From Clostridiales bacterium (GTDB lineage: Bacteria > Bacillota > Clostridia > Oscillospirales > Oscillospiraceae), in assembly GCA_014799565.1 (NCBI GenBank), contig JAAVHT010000017.1:1-62885 (forward strand): a stretch of 62,885 nt of DNA. The letters run 5' to 3'. Position numbers and translations under genes: made by a program. Each line of letters opens with the position of its first letter. Position 1 is the stretch's first letter. The notes under the pieces are model-generated. The model did no database searches and was not told the DNA's origin. It saw only the letters and a program-made list of their open reading frames with translations. Positions 8,868 to 15,953 of the stretch are shown here, one piece after another.

Positions 8868-8940
8868 ATGATGGCCTCCCTTCCGTGCCTTATTTTAATT
8901 ATTTGGGAAAAGAAGTGAAATGTCAAGTGCGGCCTTGTTA

Positions 8941-8963
8941 TACCATGTAAAATAGGCATGGTA
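8941..8963. promoter_or_regulatory. Candidate LysR operator
   Basis: TACCATG and CATGGTA are perfect 7-bp inverted arms separated by 9 nt. The T-N11-A spacing expected of LysR sites is present. The dyad lies between the divergent LysR and flavodoxin genes and about 20 bp upstream of the flavodoxin -35 box. Confidence 0.6.
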
Positions 8964-8982
8964 AATAATTCGGAATAAGTAT

Positions 8983-9011
8983 TTTACATTTTCATGGAAT
9001 GCCGCTACAAT
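8983..9011 (+). promoter_or_regulatory. Promoter for the flavodoxin operon
   Basis: TTTACA at 8983-8988 and TACAAT at 9006-9011 are separated by exactly 17 bp and lie 45 bp upstream of the first flavodoxin start. The -35 box is imperfect, as expected for an activator-dependent promoter with the dyad at 8941-8963 upstream. Confidence 0.6.
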
Positions 9012-9055
9012 AAAGCTACAATGCAGAAACCGTTTGATTGAAGGGATTTTCTGAA

Positions 9056-10165
9056 ATGAAAAAAGCGTTATTTTTTTGGGTTGCTATTATTCTGATTTGT
9101 ATTCTAAGCGCCTGTGGTGGCCAGCCTGAGGCTGACACAAATACCGTACTCCCGGAAACAGCGGCGTCACAGTCCGCCCAACCTTCCGCAGCCGCTTATC
9201 CAACGCAGGAGTTTGGCGAAGCAAAACAGAGCGGTATCCTGATTGCCTACTTTTCCCTGTGGGACAACGCGCCTTGGGATCGGGAAGGCGTCGATACCAC
9301 TACCTCGGCCAGCGTGGTGGTGGACGAATGCGGCGCTGTTGGTACCACCCGCTATGTGGCACAGAAGATCCAGGACACTGTGGGCGGTGACATTCACGCA
9401 ATCATGGCGGCAGAGCCCTACTCTGCCGATTTTGACGCTGTGGTGTCGGAAAACCATAGCGAAAGCAGCCGCACCATTTCCAGTGCGGTGGAGGATATGG
9501 AGCGGTATGATGTGGTGTTCATCGGCTACCCAGTGTGGGCAACCACACTGCCCCAGACGGTGCGGACGTTCCTGTCCGAATATGACTTTTCCGGCAAAAC
9601 GGTGATCCCGTTCTGCACCCATGATGGATATGGTGCAGGCCGCAGCTTTTCCGCCGTGGCGGAGTTGGCTGCAGGAGCGGAAACGTTGGACGGGTTGGCC
9701 ATCCATGCGCCAGATGTACCGGACTGTGCGGGCACAGTGGCGGAGTGGCTGGACGGGCTGCGGCTGACTCCCAGTGAAAACACCCAAGCGTCCCGAGGTG
9801 AAACCGCCATCCGCATCACCATTGACGAATTGAAGCTGAATGGTGTACTGTATGACAGCGATATGGCTCGTCAGTTTATCGCCCAGCTTCCCCAGACGAT
9901 TTCCATGAGCAACTTTGGAGGCCGGGAGGTATACGGAGGTATCGACCAAGCAATCACAGTGGGAGGTGAAGGCCAGCTGTATTTTGACGATGGCGACATT
10001 ACCTACTGCCCCAGTAACAACACCGCCGCAATTTTCTACAGTCAATCTGACCGCCCCAATCTGACTATGACGGTCTATCCCATCGGCAAGGTTACGTCTG
10101 ACCTGTCTGTGTTTTCCGATCTGCCCGGTCGGGTGGACATCACCTTTGAAATCGTTTCAAACTAA
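9056..10165 (+). CDS. Lipoprotein: flavodoxin-like domain fused to a cyclophilin-like domain
   Basis: This 369-residue protein starts at ATG 9056, not the upstream TTG at 9038, because AAGGGA at 9041-9046 is well placed and the signal peptide then ends in lipobox LSAC with Cys20. Residues of about 65-240 are flavodoxin-like: GILIAYFSLWDN for the first strand, an insert with VDTTTSAS, and FIGYPVWATTLP. Residues of about 250-369 resemble the Cyclophil_like2 fold (IRITIDELKLNGVLYD, ending DITFEI). It is predicted to be tethered outside the membrane and to bind FMN there. It heads a run of six same-strand genes. The fold calls are by pattern. Confidence 0.75.
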   Translation: MKKALFFWVAIILICILSACGGQPEADTNTVLPETAASQSAQPSAAAYPTQEFGEAKQSGILIAYFSLWDNAPWDREGVDTTTSASVVVDECGAVGTTRYVAQKIQDTVGGDIHAIMAAEPYSADFDAVVSENHSESSRTISSAVEDMERYDVVFIGYPVWATTLPQTVRTFLSEYDFSGKTVIPFCTHDGYGAGRSFSAVAELAAGAETLDGLAIHAPDVPDCAGTVAEWLDGLRLTPSENTQASRGETAIRITIDELKLNGVLYDSDMARQFIAQLPQTISMSNFGGREVYGGIDQAITVGGEGQLYFDDGDITYCPSNNTAAIFYSQSDRPNLTMTVYPIGKVTSDLSVFSDLPGRVDITFEIVSN

Positions 10166-10179
10166 AAGGAGTCTTTATC

Positions 10180-10950
10180 ATGAAGAAATTTCTGATTGCT
10201 GTTTTGGGTTTGGTATTATGCTGTGCCTTGACCGCCTGCGGCGGGCAGAGCATCGGCAACAACCCATCCCAAACCCCCGCAGCGTCCCAGCCCACGGAAA
10301 CGCCCAATAGTATTCACCCGCAGGAAACCCCTGAAGCCTCCGCCTCGGAGGACGTATCCGAGCCCAGCGGGCAAGAGGATGGGGACTCTGAAGGGAACCG
10401 CATCCTGATTGCTTACTTCACCTACGGTGAAAACGCGTCTCTGACGGACGGAGTAGACGCCTCCACCTCTGCCAGTATCCAGTATCGTGGTGACAAGCTG
10501 ACAGGAAACACCGGCCTGGTGGCGAGCCTGATTGCCGACGCCACAGACGGCGAACTGTTCGCCATCCTGACAAGGGAGCAGTACCCCGACACCTACAACG
10601 CCACCCTCGACGTGGGGCAGTCGGAAAAAAGCGCCGGTGCTCGCCCCAAACTGTCCTCCCACATCGACGATTTGGACCGCTATGACACCATTTTCTTGGG
10701 CTTCCCCAACTGGTGGGGCGATATGCCCATGGCAGTCTACAGCTTCCTGGACGAATACGATCTTAGCGGCAAAACCATCATCCCCTTTGTCACCTCCGGC
10801 GGCAGCGGCTTCTCCAATACCATCCGCGCTATTGAAAGCGCCGAGCCGGACGCCACAGTGCTGGAGGGTCTGGCCCTGCGGGACAGCCGTTCCACGCAGG
10901 CGGAGGGTGATGTTGCGGAATGCCTGTCCCAGTTGGGACTGGCCGGGTAA
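10180..10950 (+). CDS. Lipoprotein flavodoxin (second paralog)
   Basis: This 256-residue protein has a signal peptide ending in LTAC (Cys20), then a low-complexity linker rich in S, P, T and E (about 22-75) that would span the wall. The flavodoxin domain follows: ILIAYFTYGENAS, an insert with VDASTSAS, the P-loop-like LTGNTG, LGFPNWWGDMP and PFVTSGGSG. Of the three lipoprotein copies this one keeps the clearest phosphate-binding loop. AAAGGAG lies upstream and the gap to the previous gene is 14 bp. The catalytic partner is unknown. Confidence 0.8.
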   Translation: MKKFLIAVLGLVLCCALTACGGQSIGNNPSQTPAASQPTETPNSIHPQETPEASASEDVSEPSGQEDGDSEGNRILIAYFTYGENASLTDGVDASTSASIQYRGDKLTGNTGLVASLIADATDGELFAILTREQYPDTYNATLDVGQSEKSAGARPKLSSHIDDLDRYDTIFLGFPNWWGDMPMAVYSFLDEYDLSGKTIIPFVTSGGSGFSNTIRAIESAEPDATVLEGLALRDSRSTQAEGDVAECLSQLGLAG

Positions 10951-10959
10951 TATAACAGT

Positions 10960-11694
10960 ATGAACTGGAAGCGGTTTGCGGCTGCGCTGTGCGCGCTGGC
11001 ACTTTTGGGGGTATCTGCCTGCGGCAGTGCGGAAGTTTCGGAAGCGTCCCAAACACAGCCGATCCCGTCTGAACCAGATGCAAGCGAAGAACGGCCAGAA
11101 TCCAGCGGTGGTAAGATTCTGATCGCCTACTTCACTTGGGCTGAAAACACGGTCGTGGAGGATCCCGCCACGGTGGATGTAGACGCAACGACCTCTGCCA
11201 GCATCCTGTTACCCGGGCACGTGGCGCAAATGGCCAGTTGGATCCAGTCGGAAACCGGAGGGGATATGGTCTCCATCGTAACGACAAAACCTTACTCCAG
11301 TGACTACGATGAGTGCCTGAACCGGGCCGCCGATGAAAAGGCCGCTAACGCGAGGCCCGTACTGTCAGGCGCGGTGGAAAACATGGCGGACTACGACGTG
11401 ATTTTCCTGGGCTACCCGGACTGGTGGGGAACCTGCCCCATGGCGGTGTTCACCTTTTTAGGCAGTTATGATTTTACGGGGAAGACTGTAATCCCCTTCT
11501 GCGCCCATGGCACCAGTGGTCTGGCGGCCAGTGTCCGGGACATCTGTGCGGCGGTGCCCAACGCCACAGTGCTGGACGGGGTGGGCGTCCGGCGCCCCGG
11601 AATGGATACCTCGCTGGACACAGCCCACTCCACCGTCCAGAACTGGCTGTCTGGGCTTGGATACGGATCATCTTCAAAAAATGAGGCGAATTGA
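10960..11694 (+). CDS. Lipoprotein flavodoxin (third paralog)
   Basis: This 244-residue protein has a signal peptide ending in VSAC (Cys21) and a short acidic linker. The flavodoxin domain has ILIAYFTWAENT, an insert with VDATTSAS, LPGHVAQMAS where the FMN phosphate loop is expected, LGYPDWWGTCP and PFCAHGTSG. The GNT of the second paralog is replaced, so flavin binding may differ. The gap to the previous gene is 9 bp and there is no strong ribosome site, so expression probably relies on coupling. The MATE start lies 4 bp after its stop. Confidence 0.8.
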   Translation: MNWKRFAAALCALALLGVSACGSAEVSEASQTQPIPSEPDASEERPESSGGKILIAYFTWAENTVVEDPATVDVDATTSASILLPGHVAQMASWIQSETGGDMVSIVTTKPYSSDYDECLNRAADEKAANARPVLSGAVENMADYDVIFLGYPDWWGTCPMAVFTFLGSYDFTGKTVIPFCAHGTSGLAASVRDICAAVPNATVLDGVGVRRPGMDTSLDTAHSTVQNWLSGLGYGSSSKNEAN

Positions 11695-11698
11695 TGTG

Positions 11699-13027
11699 AT
11701 GTTTTCCAACCAAGATTTGAAAAAACTGCTGATTCCCCTGGTCATCGAGCAAATCCTGGTCATGCTTGTAGGCATGGTGGATACTGTGATGGTGTCCAGC
11801 GTAGGGGAAGCCGCCGTGTCCGGCGTGGCCTTGGTGGACATGGTAAACTACCTGGTCATCACCGTCCTCACGGCCTTGACCACCGGCGGCGCGGTGGTGC
11901 TGTCCCAATACCTGGGCCGGAGGCAGGCGGACCAGGCGGAGCGCTCGGCAGGGCAGCTCATGACCGTTTCCGCCCTGTTCTCCTTTGTGGTCGCGCTGGT
12001 GTGCATCCTGTTTCGGCGGACCATCCTGGGGCTGTTTTTCGGTGCGGTGGAGCCCGACGTGATGGATGCGGCCCTGACCTATTTCCTGGTAACGGCCTGC
12101 TCCTTCCCCTTCCTGGGCATATACAACGCCGCCGCGGCCCAGTTCCGGGCCATGGGGCGGACGAACGTCACCATGTATGTGTCCCTGCTGATGAATGCGA
12201 TGAACATCGTGGGGGATTTCATCGGTGTGCGCCTGCTCCAGACCGGAGTTCTGGGGGTGGCGGTGCCTACCTTGATTTCCAGAGCAACAGCGGCCTTGGT
12301 TCTGTCCGCGCTGGCCTTCCGCACTGGCAATGAAGTGCGGCTATCCTGGCGGCATATCCTGACCTGGGATGGGACCACCACTGCGCGCATCCTCCGGGTC
12401 GCTGTGCCGGGGGGCGTGGAGAACGGCCTGTTCGCGCTGGGGAAGGTGCTGGTCACCAGCATCGTATCCAACTTCGGCACCGTGCAGATCGCCGCCAACG
12501 GGGTTGCCAACAGTATCGACCAGATTGCCATCATCGTGGTCTCCTCAGTCAATCTGGCGGTCATCACGGTGGTAGGCCAGTGCATGGGCGCACGGGAACA
12601 GGAACAGGCGGAGCATTATACCAAAAAGCTGATGAAAGTCTCCTATCTCTCCACCGGCGCTCTGGGCGGATTGGTCTGTCTGGCCCTGCCGTTGATCCTC
12701 CGTTTCTACAACCTGGAACCGGAGACCCTGCGGCTGGCCGCTGTGCTCATTGTCATGCACAACGTGCTGGCGTTCCTGCTCCATCCAACCTCCTTCAACC
12801 TGGCCAACAGCCTGCGGGCCGCGGGGGATGTGCAGTTCACCATGTATGTGGGGATTGGTTCCATGCTGGTGTTCCGACTGGGCTCCGCGTTCTTGTTTGG
12901 AGTCGTGTTGGAGCTGGGTGTGCTGGGGGTATGGATCGCCATGGGGATGGACTGGCTGGCCCGCTCGGTATGCTTTGTGTGGCGCTGGCATAAAAAGACC
13001 TGGCAGAGCTGCCAGGTGATCGCCTGA
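11699..13027 (+). CDS. MATE-family transporter in the flavodoxin locus
   Basis: This 442-residue protein has about twelve membrane segments in the MATE pattern, two six-helix halves. It opens with KKLLIPLVIEQILVMLVGMV and has DTVMVSSVGEAAVSG in the first half. The ATG at 11699 is chosen because GAGGCG at 11683-11688 is 10 nt upstream; an ATG at 11681 is also in frame. Most MATE proteins export cationic drugs, but the Shewanella MATE protein Bfe exports FAD. Lying between secreted flavodoxins, this one may export a flavin. That substrate is inference. Confidence 0.8.
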   Translation: MFSNQDLKKLLIPLVIEQILVMLVGMVDTVMVSSVGEAAVSGVALVDMVNYLVITVLTALTTGGAVVLSQYLGRRQADQAERSAGQLMTVSALFSFVVALVCILFRRTILGLFFGAVEPDVMDAALTYFLVTACSFPFLGIYNAAAAQFRAMGRTNVTMYVSLLMNAMNIVGDFIGVRLLQTGVLGVAVPTLISRATAALVLSALAFRTGNEVRLSWRHILTWDGTTTARILRVAVPGGVENGLFALGKVLVTSIVSNFGTVQIAANGVANSIDQIAIIVVSSVNLAVITVVGQCMGAREQEQAEHYTKKLMKVSYLSTGALGGLVCLALPLILRFYNLEPETLRLAAVLIVMHNVLAFLLHPTSFNLANSLRAAGDVQFTMYVGIGSMLVFRLGSAFLFGVVLELGVLGVWIAMGMDWLARSVCFVWRWHKKTWQSCQVIA

Positions 13028-13049
13028 TATTATCAAGGAGGAATTGAAT

Positions 13050-14144
13050 ATGGAGTACCGAAAGCTCCCACGCGCGGAGGAACAAATCAGCATCCTGGGC
13101 CTGGGCACCAGCTCTATCGGCATAGCCGGGGAAAAGGAGGCGGAGGCCGTCATGGCACTGGCGTTGGAAGCCGGGATCAATTTCTTTGACATGGCCTCGT
13201 CAGACGCGGTGCCGTTCCCCGCCTACGGGCGGGCGATGCGTGGGGTGCGGGAAAAACTCTATTTCCAGATCCATTTCGGGGCCAACTACCAGACCGGGAA
13301 ATACGGCTGGACCACCGATCTGGACACCATCAAGCGTTCCATCGACTGGCAGTTGTCCGCCCTGCAAACGGACTACATCGACTTCGGCTTCCTGCACTGC
13401 ATTGATGAGGAATCCGACTTGAACACGGTTTTAGACAGCGGCACTTTGGAGTACATCCAGAAGCTGCAAAGGGAAGGGGCTGTCCGGCATGTCGGCCTGT
13501 CCTCCCATACTCCCCGCATTGTCAACCGGGTGTTGGACATGGGAGTGATCGACCTGGTGATGTTCAGCATCAACCCCGGCTATGACTATCGCCACGGAGA
13601 ATTCGCCATCGGCGGTGTGGATGAGCGGGCCGCCCTCTACCGCCGGTGTGAGGCCGAGGGCGTGGGCATTTCCGTCATGAAGGCGTTCAGCGGCGGGCAA
13701 CTGCTCAACGCCAAAACCTCCCCCTTTGGCAAGGCATTGACGGAGTATCAGTGCATCCAGTACGCCCTGGATAAGCCCGGCGTTCTGACGGTGCTGCCCG
13801 GTGTGCGGAACCGGAACGACCTGCGGCGCGTCCTCGGCTTTTTGGATGCCGCGCCGGAGGAGAAAGACTACTCCATCCTCGGCTCCTTCGCACCCCAAGA
13901 CGCGGCGGGAAAATGCGTTTACTGCAACCACTGCCAGCCCTGTCCGGCGGGTTTGGATGTGGGGCTTATCAATAAATACTACGACTTGTCCAAGGCCGGA
14001 GATGCGCTGGCACGCAGCCACTACGAGAACCTGGAGAAAAAGGCCGGGGACTGCGTAAAATGCGGCCATTGCGATAAGCGCTGTCCCTTCCAGGTCGCGC
14101 AAGCAGAGAGAATGTCCGAGATTTGCGCCTACTTTGGGCATTGA
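13050..14144 (+). CDS. Aldo/keto reductase with two C-terminal 4Fe-4S-type cysteine clusters
   Basis: This 364-residue protein has an AKR barrel (about 1-270; LGLGTSSIG at the start, NFFDMAS with the catalytic-type Asp, DFGFLHC). The C-terminal domain has C289, C292, C295 and C298, then C335, C338, C341 and C345, the pattern of two 4Fe-4S clusters. The usual Lys of the AKR tetrad is not obvious (YFQIHFG in its place). A similar change occurs in other iron-sulfur AKRs that I recall. ATG 13050 has AAGGAGGA at 13035-13042. No signal peptide is seen, so it is a cytoplasmic redox partner. Confidence 0.85.
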   Translation: MEYRKLPRAEEQISILGLGTSSIGIAGEKEAEAVMALALEAGINFFDMASSDAVPFPAYGRAMRGVREKLYFQIHFGANYQTGKYGWTTDLDTIKRSIDWQLSALQTDYIDFGFLHCIDEESDLNTVLDSGTLEYIQKLQREGAVRHVGLSSHTPRIVNRVLDMGVIDLVMFSINPGYDYRHGEFAIGGVDERAALYRRCEAEGVGISVMKAFSGGQLLNAKTSPFGKALTEYQCIQYALDKPGVLTVLPGVRNRNDLRRVLGFLDAAPEEKDYSILGSFAPQDAAGKCVYCNHCQPCPAGLDVGLINKYYDLSKAGDALARSHYENLEKKAGDCVKCGHCDKRCPFQVAQAERMSEICAYFGH

Positions 14145-14174
14145 TGGTAAAATCACAAAAAGGAGAGATCGATC

Positions 14175-15311
14175 ATGCGTAATTTGAGAAGATTGACTGC
14201 GGTCATGCTGGCATTGGCCATAGTGCTGGCCTTTTCCGCGACAGCCTTTGCCGCCGTGGAGGATACCGGATACTCCGATGTGGACGCCAACAGCCCCTAC
14301 GCCGAAGCCATCCTGTACTGCCGGGAGCACCACTTGATGGGCGGCGTTGGCGGGGGCCGCTTCGACCCAGACGGTCCGCTCACCCGAGCGGCACTGGCTA
14401 CGGTGCTCTATCGGATGGAAGGCGAACCCACCGTGACCGGCGACGACGGCTTTACCGACACCGACGAAGGGATGTGGTACAGCGATGCTGTTCTCTGGGC
14501 CTCCCAGCGGAAGCTGATGGGAGGCTACGGCGGCGGTATCTTCGGCACCGAGGACCCGGTGACCCGTCAGGACATGACCACCACCCTTTGGCGCTATGCA
14601 GGCAGTCACAGCGCAGAGAGTACCAATGTCTTTGAGGATGAGGACGCTATCTCGACCTATGCCGTCACAGCAGTGGACTGGGCCAGCGCCAACGACATCG
14701 TGGCCCCGGCGTCTGAGGGGCGCTTCGCTCCCCGGGAAAACGCCTCCCGCGCCCAGATTGCGGCTGCGCTGATGAACTTCTGCCTCAATGTCCAGACCGG
14801 TCAGGAGCCCAGCGGCGAAGCCAAAGTGCTGGTCGTTTATTTCTCCGCCACCAACACCACCAAACCCCTGGCGGAGTATATCGCCGATGGGCTGGGTGCT
14901 GACATCTATGAGATCGTTCCGGCAACGCCCTACACCTCCGCCGATTTGAACTACGGCAATTCCTCCAGCCGCACCAGCATTGAGATGAACGATCCCAATG
15001 CCCGCCCTGCCATTTCCGGCAGCGTGAACAACATAGAGCAGTACGACGTGATTTTCCTGGGTTACCCCATCTGGTGGGGGCAGGCTCCCAGGATCATCAG
15101 CACCTTCCTGGAGAGCTATGATTTCAGCGGCAAAACCATCGTCCCCTTCTGCACCTCAGGCAGCAGCGGCATCGGCTCCAGTGCCACGAATCTGCACAGC
15201 CTGACCAGCGGTGCGAATTGGCTGGATGGCCGACGCTTTGGCGGCGGTACCTCCCGCGGCACCATGATTGAGTGGGTGAACAGCCTGGAACTGGGTGTTA
15301 CCGCAGAATAA
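14175..15311 (+). CDS. SLH-anchored flavodoxin (three SLH domains plus flavodoxin domain)
   Basis: This 378-residue protein has a signal peptide (cleavage near TAFAAV), three S-layer homology domains (about residues 28-80, 85-140 and 150-205; for example YCREHHLMGGVGGGRFDPDG) and a flavodoxin domain (about 215-378). The flavin loop is more normal than in the lipoprotein copies: VLVVYFSATNTTKPLAE, then LGYPIWWGQAP and PFCTSGSSG. SLH domains bind secondary wall polymer, so this flavodoxin should sit on the cell surface. AAAGGAGAG lies upstream, 30 bp after the reductase stop, so it is probably the last gene of the operon. Confidence 0.85.
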   Translation: MRNLRRLTAVMLALAIVLAFSATAFAAVEDTGYSDVDANSPYAEAILYCREHHLMGGVGGGRFDPDGPLTRAALATVLYRMEGEPTVTGDDGFTDTDEGMWYSDAVLWASQRKLMGGYGGGIFGTEDPVTRQDMTTTLWRYAGSHSAESTNVFEDEDAISTYAVTAVDWASANDIVAPASEGRFAPRENASRAQIAAALMNFCLNVQTGQEPSGEAKVLVVYFSATNTTKPLAEYIADGLGADIYEIVPATPYTSADLNYGNSSSRTSIEMNDPNARPAISGSVNNIEQYDVIFLGYPIWWGQAPRIISTFLESYDFSGKTIVPFCTSGSSGIGSSATNLHSLTSGANWLDGRRFGGGTSRGTMIEWVNSLELGVTAE

Positions 15312-15602
15312 ACTAATCCTAAGGGCATTAAAACGGCACGTCAGCCGCTGGTACAATGACAGGAGAACGTATTATAACTCAAAAAGCTGGGGGTAACTAC
15401 CAGGAAAAAACTACTACGGTGTAACCATAAAGAGGGCCACTGGGCAATGCAAGCGACAGCCCTAAACTGCCCCTCAGCATCCGATGCGTATGCCTCAAAA
15501 CGCCGCTCCCAGCTGGGGACGGCGTTCTTCCTGTCTGTGGTCAAAGCTGTGGTCAGAGGGTCAACCCCAGAAATGAAAACCTGCAAAAAGTTATATAAAA
15601 TA
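15312..15602. other. Gene-free stretch between the flavodoxin operon and tRNA-Pro
   Basis: No reading frame with a credible start and family was seen. The motif GTGGTC occurs at 15537-15542, at 15549-15554, and again at 15641-15646 across the tRNA 3' end. A remnant recombination site beside the tRNA is possible but unproven. Confidence 0.4.
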
Positions 15603-15641
15603 ACAATTTCGGTTAAAATCATGCGATTTCAACCGAAATTG

Positions 15642-15642
<1 letters not shown>
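15603..15642 (-). terminator. Hairpin at the 3' end of tRNA-Pro, likely its terminator
   Basis: ACAATTTCGGTT (15603-15614) pairs perfectly with AACCGAAATTGT (15631-15642), and AAATC/GATTT can extend the stem inward. Read from the minus strand, it follows the tRNA CCA end directly and is followed by an AT-rich tail. The outermost base overlaps the last base of the tRNA CCA. Confidence 0.55.
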
Positions 15643-15716
<74 letters not shown>

Positions 15717-15844
15717 ATATGAAGTTTTTTGCCCGGACCCGCCTGTGCTCCCAAAGCAGGCGCGCTACCCCTGCGCAACACCCGGGTATGGAGTTCTTGC
15801 CTGAGCCCGTCTGTACTCCCGAAGCGAGAGAGGCGACATTTTGG
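15717..15844 (-). repeat. Two decayed partial copies of tRNA-Pro in tandem
   Basis: Upstream of the tRNA (in its own direction) its 5' half recurs. The block from CTCCC through the acceptor 5' strand is at 15679-15716 in the gene, and again at 15748-15785 with identical bases through the anticodon and D-arm. A third, badly decayed copy starts at 15816. The periods are 69 and 68 bp. The copies lack a matching 3' half, so they cannot fold as tRNAs. Confidence 0.75.
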
Positions 15845-15894
15845 TTCCTCTGATGACAGCAAGGCCTCAGGCTAAATCATTATACCTGATTTTC

Positions 15895-15923
15895 TTGCGC
15901 TTTGCAAGAGGTTATGATATGAT
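15895..15923 (+). promoter_or_regulatory. Promoter for the TrmB-GNAT gene
   Basis: TTGCGC (15895-15900) and TATGAT (15918-15923) are separated by 17 bp, 30 bp upstream of the start codon. Confidence 0.5.
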
Positions 15924-15953
15924 ATGCGGGAAAAACAAATGAGGTGAACGGAA

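Noticed and set aside
13050-14144. Aldo/keto reductase as an inactive pseudo-enzyme because the tetrad Lys is not evident
   Set aside because: I recall a similar QxH-type replacement in other iron-sulfur AKRs, and both cysteine clusters are intact; treated as a family trait.
15748-15785. Second functional tRNA-Pro
   Set aside because: Only the 5' half is preserved; the T-arm and 3' acceptor strand are missing, so no cloverleaf forms.
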